64,000 nucleotides of DNA from Firmicutes bacterium UBA1422 (GTDB taxonomy: Bacteria > Bacillota > Clostridia > Peptostreptococcales > Anaerovoracaceae). A program made the translations under genes and the position numbers. Every line of letters begins with the position of its first letter. Positions within the stretch are counted from its first letter, which is position 1. Below, in pieces: positions 50,733-60,590 of this stretch. The notes under the pieces are model-generated. The model was given only the letters and a program-made list of their open reading frames with translations, searched no databases and was not told the origin of the DNA. Where the stretch lies: assembly GCA_002304835.1 (NCBI GenBank), contig DBPK01000016.1, forward strand, positions 1 through 64,000, read 5' to 3'.

Positions 50733-52259
50733 ATGCCAATACTTATCAATGGAAAAAACCTTACAGTTGAGGAAGTTATCCGGGTCGCCCGCCGGGGAGA
50801 AGAAGTCCGGATCTGCGAAGAATCAAAAATAGCAGTTAAGAAAGCACGGGACTATGTTGACAGGAAGCTTTCTGAGGGAGCGATAATCTACGGTCTTACT
50901 ACGGGCTTCGGAAAATTTTCCGATACATTTATTTCATGTGAAGAAACGGCAGATCTCCAAAGAAATCTTATAATAAGCCATACATGTGCACTGGGACAGC
51001 CTCTGCCAAAAGAAACGGTAAGGGCAGCCATGCTTCTCAGATGCAACGCTCTTTCCAGAGGCAACTCGGGGATCCGTCCCCAAACCCTTTACACTTTGGT
51101 AGAAATGCTCAATAAAGGAGTTCATCCTCAGATACCGGAAAAGGGTTCTTTGGGGGCATCGGGAGATCTGGCTCCTCTTTCTCATATGGTCCTTACAATG
51201 ATAGGAGAAGGGGAAGCGGAATATAAAGGGGAAATAATGCCCGGTAAAAAAGCCATGGAAAAAGCGGGCATCCCCATAATCAGACTGGAGGCAAAGGAAG
51301 GGCTTGCCCTTATAAACGGAACACAGATAATGACAGCCATCGGCGTCAATGTTTTGTGGGATGCCATGAACCTGCTGAAGGTTTCCGATATCGCCGCAGC
51401 GATGACAGGAGAGGCATTGAATGCTGTAAAAAAGGCATACGATCATAAAGTACATGATCTAAGAGGACATAAAGGGCAAAAGGATTCTGCAGAAAACCTG
51501 CTCAGGCTTCTTGAGGGAAGCGATAACGCTCATGAACTGAACAAAAATAAAGTTCAGGATCCCTACTCTTTGAGATGTGTGCCCCAGGTGCACGGAGCAT
51601 CAAGAGATGCTGTCGGGTATGTTTATGAAGCCGTAAGCAGAGAAATAAATGCGGTAACAGACAATCCGCTGATTTTCCCCGAAGAGGACGAAGTTATTTC
51701 GGGAGGGAATTTTCATGGACAACCCATGGCTCTGGCATTTGACTTTCTGAAAAATGCCGTGGCAGAGCTGGCGGACATATCCGAAAGAAGAAGCGAAAGA
51801 CTGATAAATCCACAGCTTTCCGAAGGATTGGAGCCGTTCCTGACAAAACACGGAGGAGTATGTTCCGGGTTCATGATAGCCCAGTATGCGGCAGCATCCA
51901 TGGTTTCAGAAAACAAAATATACGCACATCCGGCATCGGTGGACTCGATCCCCTCGTCCGGAAACCAGGAAGATCATGTTTCTATGGGGACCACGGCAGC
52001 AAGGACAGCCGCAATGATCCTTGACAATTCCCAAAAAGTTCTTGGGATAGAACTTTTTGCAGCATCTCAGGGAATATGGCTCAGAGGAGAGAAGGGCCTT
52101 TCAGAAGCAACGAAGGCCGCATATGATTTTATCCGCAAAACAGTAAAGCCCGTAGATCAGGATATAATAATGCATTACGAAATAAAAAAATTCGACGAAA
52201 TGATAAAAACCAATGAAATAGTTGAAGCAGTGGAAAAAATAACAGGCCCCCTGAAGTAG
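50733..52259 (+). CDS. hutH: Histidine ammonia-lyase
   Basis: 508 residues. The MIO-forming Ala-Ser-Gly lies in GSLGASGDLAPLSH. The N-terminal YGLTTGFGKFSD, the RCVPQVHGASRDA region and EDHVSMGTTAARTA are all as in HutH. It deaminates L-histidine to urocanate, the first step of histidine catabolism. First gene of the hut operon; a GGAG site is 8 nt upstream. Confidence 0.97.
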   Translation: MPILINGKNLTVEEVIRVARRGEEVRICEESKIAVKKARDYVDRKLSEGAIIYGLTTGFGKFSDTFISCEETADLQRNLIISHTCALGQPLPKETVRAAMLLRCNALSRGNSGIRPQTLYTLVEMLNKGVHPQIPEKGSLGASGDLAPLSHMVLTMIGEGEAEYKGEIMPGKKAMEKAGIPIIRLEAKEGLALINGTQIMTAIGVNVLWDAMNLLKVSDIAAAMTGEALNAVKKAYDHKVHDLRGHKGQKDSAENLLRLLEGSDNAHELNKNKVQDPYSLRCVPQVHGASRDAVGYVYEAVSREINAVTDNPLIFPEEDEVISGGNFHGQPMALAFDFLKNAVAELADISERRSERLINPQLSEGLEPFLTKHGGVCSGFMIAQYAAASMVSENKIYAHPASVDSIPSSGNQEDHVSMGTTAARTAAMILDNSQKVLGIELFAASQGIWLRGEKGLSEATKAAYDFIRKTVKPVDQDIIMHYEIKKFDEMIKTNEIVEAVEKITGPLK

Positions 52260-52275
52260 GAAAGGAGGAACATAT

Positions 52276-54300
52276 ATGCTTACAAACGGAAAAATCGCAG
52301 AAGCGATGACAATAAAACTTGACCGCGAACTTCCCGAGTATCCCAAGTTCGTTGAAGGAAAAAGAAGAGCCCCGGACAGGGGATTCAGACTTACAAAGGA
52401 GCAGACGAAGACAGCCCTCAAAAATGCTCTTCGTTATGTTCCCGAGGAATTCCATGAAGTCCTGGCACCGGAATTCATGGAAGAACTGAAAACATATGGA
52501 AGAATATATGCTTACCGCTACAGGCCAAAGGGCAGGATATACGGAAAGCCCATCGAAGAATACAAAGGAAAATGTCTTGAAGGAAAAGCTTTTCAGGTAA
52601 TGATCGATAACAACCTGGATTTTGAAGTTGCCCTTTATCCTTATGAACTGGTCACCTACGGGGAAACCGGGCAGCCCTGCCAGAACTGGCTGCAGTACAG
52701 ACTCATAAAAAAATATCTTGAAGAGCTCACCAGGGAGCAGACCCTTGTAATAGAATCGGGACACCCTCTTGGATTGTTTCCCTCAAAGCCCCAGGCGCCC
52801 AGAGTGATCATAACAAATTCCATGATGATAGGCATTTTCGATAACATTGACGACTGGGAGATCGCTGAAGAAATGGGAGTTGCCAATTACGGTCAAATGA
52901 CAGCCGGCGGCTGGATGTACATTGGACCCCAGGGAATAGTTCACGGCACTTTCAATACGATCCTGAATGCGGGAAGAAAATATCTGGCAGTCCCCGAGCA
53001 GGGAGATCTGACCGGACATACTTTTGTGTCCTCAGGACTGGGAGGAATGAGCGGAGCACAGCCAAAGGCCGCAACAATAGCCGGGGCTGTGGGGATCTTC
53101 GCCGAAGTGGACAGATCCAGGATAGAAACAAGACATGAGCAGGGCTGGGTAGATGTGATGCTTTCCGATCTCGACCGGGTGTTTGCTCTGGCGAAAGAAA
53201 GTGTACAGAAAAAAGAAAGTATCTCCATCGCCTACTGGGGCAATATAGTGGATCTCCTTGAGGCTGCCATCGCAAAGGATTTCAAGATCGATCTTCTGAG
53301 CGATCAGACATCATGTCATAATGCATATAATGGAGGCTACTGTCCTGTGGGACTTACTTTCCAGAAAAGAACGGAAATGCTCCACAAGGATAGAAAGATG
53401 TTCTGTGAAATGGTGGACGCTTCCCTGCGCAGACATTTTGAAGCAATAAAAGCACTTACAAAAAACGGAACATATTTCTTTGACTACGGCAATTCATTTA
53501 TGAAAGCCATGTATGATTCCGGGATAAAGGAAATATCAAAAAATGGACGTGATGAAAAAGACGGATTCATATGGCCTTCATATGTTGAAGATATAATGGG
53601 CCCTCTCCTTTTCGATTACGGATACGGTCCCTTCAGATGGGTATGCCTTTCCGGAAAGCCCGAAGATCTGGATGCCACAGACAAGGCGGCAATGGACTGC
53701 ATAGATCCCGAAAGACGATTCCAGGACAGGGACAACTGGGTATGGATAAGGGATGCCAAAAAAAACAAGATGGTGGTAGGCACCCAGGCCAGGATACTTT
53801 ATCAGGATGCGGAGGGCAGAACGAATATCGCTCTTAGATTCAATGAAATGATAAGAGAAGGAAAAGTCGGTCCGGTGATGATCGGAAGAGATCATCATGA
53901 TGTAAGCGGCACAGACTCCCCCTTCAGAGAAACAGCAAATATAAAAGATGGAAGCAATGTCATGGCTGATATGGCCGTACAGTGCTTTGCCGGGAATGCA
54001 GCAAGGGGAATGAGTCTTTGCGCTCTTCATAACGGTGGCGGAGTGGGTATCGGAAAAGCCATAAACGGCGGCTTCGGTATGCTGCTTGACGGCAGTGAAA
54101 GAGTGGATGAAATACTAAGGTCTGCAATGATGTGGGATGTCATGGGAGGCGTAGCCAGAAGAAACTGGGCCCGCAATGAAAATGCCCTTGAAACATCAGC
54201 AGCATACAATGAAAAACAAAAAGGCAAAGCCCATATAACACTGCCATATTTGCCGGACGAGGAATTGATAGAAAAAACTGTCGAAAAGTATGTAAAGTAG
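52276..54300 (+). CDS. hutU: Urocanate hydratase
   Basis: 674 residues, the longer clostridial type rather than the 550-residue Bacillus type. The NAD+-binding GLGGMSGAQPKAATIAGAVG is present, as is a downstream SDQTSCHNAYNGGYCPVG segment with the Cys. It converts urocanate to imidazolone propionate. Sixteen bp after hutH. Confidence 0.97.
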   Translation: MLTNGKIAEAMTIKLDRELPEYPKFVEGKRRAPDRGFRLTKEQTKTALKNALRYVPEEFHEVLAPEFMEELKTYGRIYAYRYRPKGRIYGKPIEEYKGKCLEGKAFQVMIDNNLDFEVALYPYELVTYGETGQPCQNWLQYRLIKKYLEELTREQTLVIESGHPLGLFPSKPQAPRVIITNSMMIGIFDNIDDWEIAEEMGVANYGQMTAGGWMYIGPQGIVHGTFNTILNAGRKYLAVPEQGDLTGHTFVSSGLGGMSGAQPKAATIAGAVGIFAEVDRSRIETRHEQGWVDVMLSDLDRVFALAKESVQKKESISIAYWGNIVDLLEAAIAKDFKIDLLSDQTSCHNAYNGGYCPVGLTFQKRTEMLHKDRKMFCEMVDASLRRHFEAIKALTKNGTYFFDYGNSFMKAMYDSGIKEISKNGRDEKDGFIWPSYVEDIMGPLLFDYGYGPFRWVCLSGKPEDLDATDKAAMDCIDPERRFQDRDNWVWIRDAKKNKMVVGTQARILYQDAEGRTNIALRFNEMIREGKVGPVMIGRDHHDVSGTDSPFRETANIKDGSNVMADMAVQCFAGNAARGMSLCALHNGGGVGIGKAINGGFGMLLDGSERVDEILRSAMMWDVMGGVARRNWARNENALETSAAYNEKQKGKAHITLPYLPDEELIEKTVEKYVK

Positions 54301-54321
54301 ATTATTTTCCAGGAGAAGAAA

Positions 54322-55563
54322 ATGAGTACAACACTTATAAAAAACATAGGACTTTTGCAGACTCCCATTGGCAGCCGCCCCCACGGGGGAAAAGAGCAGG
54401 GAGAGAATCTTAAAATAAAAAATGCGGCAGTCTTTGCAAGAAACGGAATAATAGAGGAAATAACAGAAAAGGGCAGATTGCCCGAGGCATTTGAAAAAGA
54501 AGATGCGGATGAGATAATCGATGCAGAAGGCAATCTGGTGACACCGGGCCTGGTGGAAGGACATACTCATCTTGTTTTCGGAGGATACCGGCAGCATGAG
54601 ATACCTCTTAAGCTTAAGGGAGCAGGATATCTGGACATACTAAAAGCCGGCGGCGGCATACTTGATACAGTCAGAAAAACCAGGGAAGCCGGATTTGATG
54701 AACTATATGAAAAAAGCAAAGGTTTCTTGGATGAAATGATGGAAATGGGAGTTACCACCTGCGAGGCAAAAAGCGGATACGGTCTTGATCTTGAAACAGA
54801 AGTAAAGATGCTGGAAGTCATAAAGAAGCTTAACGAAGATCACAGGATGGATATGGTAGCAACATTCATGGGAGCCCATGCAGTACCACCGGAATACAAA
54901 GGAAAACCTGATCAGTATATAGAAATGATCTGCGAAAAAATACTTCCTGTTATAAAAGAGAAAAATCTTGCTGAATTCGTTGATGTTTTCTGTGAGGAGG
55001 GAGTTTTTGATGAAGACCAGAGCAGAAAATATTTGAGTAAAGCAAAAGAACTGGGCTTTTCATTAAAGATCCATGCCGATGAAATAGAAGAAATGGGAGG
55101 CTCCAAGCTGGCCGGAGAAATAGGAGCAGTTTCCGCTGAACACCTTATTGCCATAGGACCAAAGGGACTAAGGGCCATGGCAAAGGCCAGCGTAACAGCC
55201 ATGTGTCTGCCTTCCACATCTTTTTATCTGGGCAAGGATTTTGCTCCGGTGAGAAAGATGATAGAAATGGGTATACCTGTGGCAACGGCATCGGATTTCA
55301 ACCCGGGTTCCTGCCCGTCCCTTAACCTTCAATTTGTTATCAACCTTGGATATCTTAAGTATAAAATGACGCCCGAAGAAATACTGACGGCAGTGACCAT
55401 AAACCCGGCATGTGCCATAGGAAAAGGCGCTCTATGCGGGACCCTTGAAAAAGGGAAAAAAGCCGATATGGTGATCTGGAATGCAAAGGACATGGAAATG
55501 CTTTGCTATAGATTCGGATCAAACCTGGCACTGGCAACGATAAAGGAAGGAGTATTGATTTAA
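54322..55563 (+). CDS. hutI: Imidazolonepropionase
   Basis: 413 residues, amidohydrolase fold: metal HxH in VEGHTHLVFGG, Lys/His in LKIHADEIEE, AEHLIAIG and SDFNPGSCPSLNL. It opens the imidazolone ring to N-formimino-L-glutamate. Shares one base with fchA. Confidence 0.97.
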   Translation: MSTTLIKNIGLLQTPIGSRPHGGKEQGENLKIKNAAVFARNGIIEEITEKGRLPEAFEKEDADEIIDAEGNLVTPGLVEGHTHLVFGGYRQHEIPLKLKGAGYLDILKAGGGILDTVRKTREAGFDELYEKSKGFLDEMMEMGVTTCEAKSGYGLDLETEVKMLEVIKKLNEDHRMDMVATFMGAHAVPPEYKGKPDQYIEMICEKILPVIKEKNLAEFVDVFCEEGVFDEDQSRKYLSKAKELGFSLKIHADEIEEMGGSKLAGEIGAVSAEHLIAIGPKGLRAMAKASVTAMCLPSTSFYLGKDFAPVRKMIEMGIPVATASDFNPGSCPSLNLQFVINLGYLKYKMTPEEILTAVTINPACAIGKGALCGTLEKGKKADMVIWNAKDMEMLCYRFGSNLALATIKEGVLI

Positions 55564-56189
55564 TGGATCTAGCGGATTTGAAAGTAAAAGAATATCTGGA
55601 TGTGCTTCAGTCAGATGCCCCTGCCCCCGGAGGCGGATCGGTAAGCGCTCTGTCCGGAGCTCAGGGAGTCGCCCTTATGATGATGGTGGCAGATCTGACC
55701 TGCGGGAGAGAAAAGTATGCGGGATTTGAAGATGTATGCAAGAAAGTCAAGGACCAGGCAGTAGGACTTTTCAGAGAACTGACTGTAGCCGTTGATAAAG
55801 ATACGATGGCTTACAACAAAGTAATGGAAGCATACAAAATGCCCAAAGAAAGTGATGAACAAAAAGAACAAAGAAAAAAAGCAATAATGGAAGCAAATCT
55901 TGAAGCCACAGAAGTGCCTTATCAGGTCATGGAGGTTTCATACAAAGCATTGGAACTTGCAGAGACAATGATCGGAAAATGCAACCCGAATGCGGCCAGT
56001 GACCTGGGTGTGGCGGCAGTCAGTCTTATGAACGCAGTCAAAGGAGCCTGGCTCAATGTGAGAATAAATATGCCCGGTCTAAAGGATGAAAAAAAAGAAA
56101 AGTACTATATGGAAAACGGCAGCGGCATATACAAAGATGCCGAAAAAAAAGCAGCAAAAATATATGAAGTTGTTTTAAAGGAAATGTAA
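55563..56189 (+). CDS. fchA: Formiminotetrahydrofolate cyclodeaminase
   Basis: 208 residues with the family start APAPGGGSVSALSGAQG and ASDLGVAAVSLMNAVKGAWLNV. It turns formimino-tetrahydrofolate into methenyl-tetrahydrofolate and ammonia. Here it is a separate gene, not fused to the transferase as in animals. It starts in the hutI stop codon (TAATG). Confidence 0.95.
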   Translation: MDLADLKVKEYLDVLQSDAPAPGGGSVSALSGAQGVALMMMVADLTCGREKYAGFEDVCKKVKDQAVGLFRELTVAVDKDTMAYNKVMEAYKMPKESDEQKEQRKKAIMEANLEATEVPYQVMEVSYKALELAETMIGKCNPNAASDLGVAAVSLMNAVKGAWLNVRINMPGLKDEKKEKYYMENGSGIYKDAEKKAAKIYEVVLKEM

Positions 56190-56204
56190 AACAGGAGATA
56201 CAAA

Positions 56205-57101
56205 ATGGCAAAGATAATTGAAAGTATACCCAACATAAGCGAGGGAAGAAACAAAGAGATAATAGAGGCATGTGTGGACCAGATAAGACAGACACCGGGA
56301 TGCACACTACTTGATTACAGCTCCGACAAAAGCCACAACAGAACGGTCATAACCTACATGGGAAGCATGGAAGGCTGCGAAGAGGCAGGAGTGAAGCTGG
56401 CAAAAAAAGCGGTGGAGCTTATAGACCTTACAAAGCATGAAGGAGAACACCCAAGAATGGGCTGTGTTGATGTGATGCCCTTCGTGCCCATAAAAGAAGC
56501 CACCATGGAAGATTGTATCGAGCTTTCAAAAAAAGTGGGAAAGAGGATCGCAGAAGAAGCGGAGCTGCCGGTATTTTTATATGAAAGATCTGCATCAGCT
56601 CCCCACAGAGAAAATCTTGCAAAGGTGAGAAAAGGACAGTTTGAAGGTATGGCAGAAAAAGTGAAAGACCCGGAGTGGATACCGGATTTCGGAGGACAGA
56701 GGATCCATCCCACTGCAGGAGTACTGGCGGTAGGAGCAAGACCTCCCCTGATCGCATATAATATAAACCTGGGCACAAATGATCTTTCCATCGCAGAAAA
56801 AATAGGCAAAATAATAAGGGAAGCCGGCGGAGGACTTAAATGCGTAAAGGCCATGGGAGTTATGCTGGAAGAGAGGAATATCGCTCAGGTATCCATAAAC
56901 ATGACGGATTTCACAGTTACACCCCTGCACAGGGTAACAGAACTGGTGAGAAGGGAAGCTGCCCGTTACGGAGTTCCCGTAATAGGAACGGAGCTGATAG
57001 GCCTTTGTCCAATGCAGGCACTGTTTGATGCTGCCGAGTATTATCTGCAGATAGAAGATTTTGATGCATCCGTGCAGGTTATAGAAAACCATTTGCTTTA
57101 A
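56205..57101 (+). CDS. ftcD: Glutamate formimidoyltransferase
   Basis: 298 residues, transferase domain only. SIPNISEGRN is the conserved start; DYSSDKSHNRTVITYMG, EGEHPRMGCVDVMPFVPI and NLGTNDLSIA follow. It passes the formimino group of N-formimino-glutamate to tetrahydrofolate and releases glutamate. Together with fchA it completes the pathway and feeds one-carbon metabolism. Fifteen bp after fchA. Confidence 0.96.
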   Translation: MAKIIESIPNISEGRNKEIIEACVDQIRQTPGCTLLDYSSDKSHNRTVITYMGSMEGCEEAGVKLAKKAVELIDLTKHEGEHPRMGCVDVMPFVPIKEATMEDCIELSKKVGKRIAEEAELPVFLYERSASAPHRENLAKVRKGQFEGMAEKVKDPEWIPDFGGQRIHPTAGVLAVGARPPLIAYNINLGTNDLSIAEKIGKIIREAGGGLKCVKAMGVMLEERNIAQVSINMTDFTVTPLHRVTELVRREAARYGVPVIGTELIGLCPMQALFDAAEYYLQIEDFDASVQVIENHLL

Positions 57102-57159
57102 AATCTTTTGATCCGATATATATAGATATATCAAAAAAGAAAGTATAAAGAGGATAAAA

Positions 57160-58368
57160 ATGGATCCCGAAAAACCACAAAAAAAAGACAAGAAAACTGC
57201 AGTCCTGCAGGGAAATGAGGCATGTGCAAAAGCAGCAATACAGGCAGGGTGCAGATTTTTTGCGGGTTATCCCATAACCCCTTCCACAGAAATCATCGAA
57301 ATGCTTTCCGGAGAAATGCAGAAAGCCGGAGGAGTTTTCATACAAATGGAGGATGAGATCGGATCGGCATGTTCCATAATAGGTGCCAGATGGGGAGGAA
57401 AGAAATCTATGACCGCAACATCGGGCCCCGGATATACACTTATGCAGGAGGCCATAGGATTTGCAGCGGTCACAGAAACACCCACTGTGATCGTAAATGT
57501 ACAAAGAGGAGGTCCTTCCACAGGACAGCCCACCATGTCATCCCAGCAGGATATATATCAGGCCAGATATGGCAGTCACGGAGATTATGAAATAATAGTT
57601 CTTTGTCCTTCCTCGGTGCAGGAGATGTATGATTTTACAGTAAGAGCATTTGAGCTTTCCGAAAAGTTCAGGACCCCGGTCATACTGCTTTCCGATGAAG
57701 TTGTGGGACACATGAGAGAAAAGATAACAATGAAGCCCCTTCCAAAAGACAAAGGTGAATTGACCCGGATATATGCGTCTTCACCCACAGAAGATTTTTT
57801 CCAAGGAGCATACTCCATGGTAGAGGGGCAACTTCATGATGAACTTGGCAGAAGGATAGGACATATCGCCCCCAAAAGCGGGGAGTTCATAAATAAAATA
57901 TGCTCAAAGATCACTGATAACATAAAAGAAATCGCGGATGTGGAAGCTTTTTGCATGGAGGATGCGGAAGTGGCCATACTTGCCTACGGATCTGTTGCAA
58001 GATCTGCCATGAATGCCATTAAACTTGCAAGAGGTATAAAGGATGACAGGATAAAAGCAAAATTCCGTATAGTAAAGGATCTGTTTGTCAGAGGAGTTCC
58101 TGCAACCATGCAAACAGATTACAGCCATCTGAAAGTCGGACTCATCAAGGTAAACACAGTCTGGCCCTTTCCCGAAGAAAAGATACAGGAACTGGCAAGA
58201 AATGTTGATCTGGTCATAGTGCCCGAAATGAATATAGGAAAATACTGCAGGGAAGTCAGAAGAGCCCTTTGGGATAAAACGGTAATATCCATGCCCAAGT
58301 GCGGAGGAGAGATACATTCTCCCAATGAACTTCTGGACAGGATACTTGAGGAGGTTTGGTGCAAGTGA
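57160..58368 (+). CDS. 2-oxoacid:ferredoxin oxidoreductase, alpha subunit
   Basis: 402 residues: the pyrimidine-binding TPP domain (FFAGYPITPSTEIIEML), NVQRGGPSTGQPTMSSQQD (the GPSTGxPT motif of 2-oxoglutarate:ferredoxin oxidoreductases) and a transketolase-C-like end. The motif favours a 2-oxoglutarate-type KorA enzyme, but branched-chain 2-oxoacids cannot be excluded. It lies 58 bp after ftcD; that gap holds a GATATAT/ATATATC repeat (57115-57132) and a possible TTGCTT-TATATA promoter. Confidence 0.9.
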   Translation: MDPEKPQKKDKKTAVLQGNEACAKAAIQAGCRFFAGYPITPSTEIIEMLSGEMQKAGGVFIQMEDEIGSACSIIGARWGGKKSMTATSGPGYTLMQEAIGFAAVTETPTVIVNVQRGGPSTGQPTMSSQQDIYQARYGSHGDYEIIVLCPSSVQEMYDFTVRAFELSEKFRTPVILLSDEVVGHMREKITMKPLPKDKGELTRIYASSPTEDFFQGAYSMVEGQLHDELGRRIGHIAPKSGEFINKICSKITDNIKEIADVEAFCMEDAEVAILAYGSVARSAMNAIKLARGIKDDRIKAKFRIVKDLFVRGVPATMQTDYSHLKVGLIKVNTVWPFPEEKIQELARNVDLVIVPEMNIGKYCREVRRALWDKTVISMPKCGGEIHSPNELLDRILEEVWCK

Positions 58369-59189
58369 ACGAACTATATGAAAAATATATCAAGAAAGAA
58401 TCACTGCCCACACTTTTCTGTCCCGGATGCGGTAACGGAATAGTTCAGTTTGCCGCCATAAAAGCCTTTGAGAAGCTGGGCATAAAAGATGAACTGGCAT
58501 GTGTGAGCGGTATCGGCTGTTCTTCATGGATACCCTGTTATTTTAAAATGGATGTTATGCATACCATGCACGGAAGAGCGCTTCCCTTTGCCGAAGGACT
58601 GAAACTGGCCAGACCTGACAAAAAAATCCTTGTTTTCACAGGAGACGGAGACTGCCTGGCAATAGGCGGGAACCATCTGATACATGCGGCATCAAGAAAC
58701 ATAGATCTTACGGTGATAGAAATAAACAATTATATCTACGGCATGACAGGCGGTCAAAAATCCCCCGCCACACCGGAGGGTGCAGTCACAAAGACATCTC
58801 CCTTCGGCAGTTATGACGAGCCCATAGACGGGTGCAGCCTTGTGGCCGCCGCCGGAGGAACTTATGTTGCCAGATGGACTACAGCCCATCCCGTGCAACT
58901 GGAAAAAGCCATTGCTGAAGGGATAGAGCATAAGGGATTCTCCTTTATTGAGGTACTGACACAATGTCCCGTCCAGGCCGGCAACAATATTTTCGGAGAA
59001 AAAAGTCCGGTGGCAATGATGGCAAGATATAAAGAGATGACCTACATATACAAGGAGGGAATGGAGATCCCCAAAGGCAAAGTAAGGATAGGAAGGATCA
59101 AGCATGACACCTCGCGTAAAGAATATACGGATAAGGTTTTACAGAAACTACAAGAGAAAAACATAAAGAAAGGGCAAAGCAATGGCTGA
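58365..59189 (+). CDS. 2-oxoacid:ferredoxin oxidoreductase, beta subunit
   Basis: 274 residues from GTG 58365, overlapping the alpha stop by 4 bp; GGAGG lies 10 nt upstream, and a TTG at 58356 is too close to it. The TPP-binding GDGDCLAIGGNHLIHAARRN-like stretch and FCPGCGNGIV with CxxC identify the KorB-type beta subunit; TVIEINNYIYGMTGGQ completes the TPP motif. Together with the alpha subunit it decarboxylates a 2-oxoacid to the acyl-CoA. Confidence 0.92.
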   Translation: MNELYEKYIKKESLPTLFCPGCGNGIVQFAAIKAFEKLGIKDELACVSGIGCSSWIPCYFKMDVMHTMHGRALPFAEGLKLARPDKKILVFTGDGDCLAIGGNHLIHAASRNIDLTVIEINNYIYGMTGGQKSPATPEGAVTKTSPFGSYDEPIDGCSLVAAAGGTYVARWTTAHPVQLEKAIAEGIEHKGFSFIEVLTQCPVQAGNNIFGEKSPVAMMARYKEMTYIYKEGMEIPKGKVRIGRIKHDTSRKEYTDKVLQKLQEKNIKKGQSNG

Positions 59190-59406
59190 CATAACCATAG
59201 ACAAAGCCTGCTGCAAAGGATGTGACATATGTCTTTCCATATGTCCCAAAAAAATATTTGTACACTCCAAGAAACGTAATGATTACGGCACGAATATGCC
59301 CGAAGCAGTCAACCGGGAGACATGTTTGTTTTGCGGTATGTGTGAAAGGCTGTGCCCTGATGGGGCAATCAGTGTAAGAAGGACAGAAGAGGATAAAGAA
59401 AAATGA
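59182..59406 (+). CDS. 2-oxoacid:ferredoxin oxidoreductase, delta (ferredoxin-like) subunit
   Basis: 74 residues with two 4Fe-4S motifs, CCKGCDICLSICPKK and CLFCGMCERLCPDG. It passes electrons from the TPP site to ferredoxin. It overlaps the beta gene by 8 bp and the gamma gene by 4 bp. Confidence 0.94.
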   Translation: MADITIDKACCKGCDICLSICPKKIFVHSKKRNDYGTNMPEAVNRETCLFCGMCERLCPDGAISVRRTEEDKEK

Positions 59407-59960
59407 GAATAAACGTGCGTTTCGCAGGTGCGGGAGGACAGGGAGTAATACTTGCTTCTGTACTTCTGGCCAAAGCATATGGGCTGGGGGAAGACTATAA
59501 TATTTCCCAGACTCAGAGTTACGGACCTGAAGCCCGGGGCGGAGCCTGCAAAGCCGAAGTCGTGATCTCAGATGATTACATAGACTATATGAAGGTGGAC
59601 AAGGCAGATGTTTTTATAGCCTTTAATCAGGTAGGCTTCAACAAGTACAAAGACACTATTAAAAAAGGTGCCATGGTGCTCATAAACAGTACGCTGGTCG
59701 AATCTGACGATCCGGATCATTACAGGATACCCGCCACGGCCATAGCCGAAGAGATGGGAAAACCCTTTGTCATCAATATGGTGATGCTGGGTGCACTTAC
59801 GAAACTTATGCCCAAACTTCATTATCCCGCTGTCGAGGAGGAGGTCATGGATAATTTTTCTGCCAGTATAGCAGGAATAAATCTTATGGCCTACGAAAAG
59901 GGATATGATGAAATGGAAAAGGAACTGGAAAAAAGAGAAAAAAATAATACAAAAATATGA
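59403..59960 (+). CDS. 2-oxoacid:ferredoxin oxidoreductase, gamma subunit
   Basis: 185 residues with the gamma start FAGAGGQGVILASVLLAKAY and QTQSYGPEARGGACKAEVVIS. It completes the four-subunit complex in a single overlapping operon. Following directly on the hut genes suggests glutamate carbon can be taken to 2-oxoglutarate and oxidised with ferredoxin reduction; no glutamate dehydrogenase is present in the window. Confidence 0.94.
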   Translation: MRINVRFAGAGGQGVILASVLLAKAYGLGEDYNISQTQSYGPEARGGACKAEVVISDDYIDYMKVDKADVFIAFNQVGFNKYKDTIKKGAMVLINSTLVESDDPDHYRIPATAIAEEMGKPFVINMVMLGALTKLMPKLHYPAVEEEVMDNFSASIAGINLMAYEKGYDEMEKELEKREKNNTKI

Positions 59961-59969
59961 CGAAAGATA

Positions 59970-60010
59970 AAAGCGGCCCCGGCAGCATCATTGCTCCGGC
60001 CGCTTTTTGT
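59970..60010 (+). terminator. Terminator of the hut/kor region
   Basis: AAGCGGCC and GGCCGCTT flank a 20-nt loop and are followed by TTTTT, ten bp after the gamma-subunit stop. Confidence 0.85.
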
Positions 60011-60030
60011 TATTCCTGAGTTTTCCGGTT

Positions 60031-60420
60031 TTACTTGGGTCCGGAGTTTTTGGGGCGGAGTTTCCTGTAATGGTTTTTTATGCATTCGAATGTTTTATCG
60101 CTTATATAATGTTCCATCCTGCAGGCATCCTCATAGGCTGTCTTTTCATCCACACCTATTTCAACAAGAAATCCCGCCAGAAGGAGATGCTTTTCGTAGG
60201 TGTTTTCTGCGATTGAAAGGCCCTTTTCCGTCATTGAGATATATCCGTTTTGATCCATTTTTATATATCCGTTCTGCCGGAATTTTTTCATCTGCTCGCT
60301 GACTGTCGGTTTTGAATAATTCATTTCATTGGCTATGTCTATTGAACGGACAGAACCGTTTCTTTTTTTCAATATCAAAATAGTTTCCAGATACATCTCA
60401 GCAGCTTCCTGAATGATCAT
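60031..60420 (-). CDS. DtxR/MntR-family metal-dependent regulator
   Basis: 129 residues from ATG 60420, with GGAGAAGG upstream; an upstream extension to 60498 would cross the operator and is rejected. It has the DtxR winged helix (SVRSIDIANEMNYSKPTVSEQMKKFRQNGYI), the metal-binding dimer domain (GLSIAENTYEKHLLLAGFL, EIGVDEKTAYEDACRMEHYIS) and no SH3 domain. Members repress metal-uptake genes when iron or manganese is present. Two operator-like repeats lie in the divergent region. Confidence 0.92.
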   Translation of the reverse strand: MIIQEAAEMYLETILILKKRNGSVRSIDIANEMNYSKPTVSEQMKKFRQNGYIKMDQNGYISMTEKGLSIAENTYEKHLLLAGFLVEIGVDEKTAYEDACRMEHYISDKTFECIKNHYRKLRPKNSGPK

Positions 60421-60491
60421 AGGTCCTTCTCCTTTCTTTTTCCTGATTTGATTATAACATTTGTATTTTTTGCTATCAATGGGAAAAATCC

Positions 60492-60544
60492 TTGACACCG
60501 GAGTTAGGAGGTGCTAACATTTAAGTGAGTTAGGCGGCACTAAC
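60492..60544 (+). promoter_or_regulatory. Iron/manganese-type promoter with two DtxR-like operators
   Basis: TTGACA (60492-60497) and TAACAT (60515-60520) are 17 bp apart on the plus strand. Two inverted repeats GTTAG-N6-CTAAC lie at 60503-60518 (over the -10) and 60529-60544, with centres 26 bp apart. Both resemble the DtxR/IdeR core TTAGG...CTAA. Confidence 0.85.
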
Positions 60545-60590
60545 CATATTTGCCAAAAACTTAGGAAATAAAACATAAAAGGAGAAGAAA

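Noticed and set aside
60421..60498. N-terminal extension of the DtxR-family regulator
   Set aside because: It would lie across the promoter region, and ATG 60420 has GGAGAAGG and the conserved family start.
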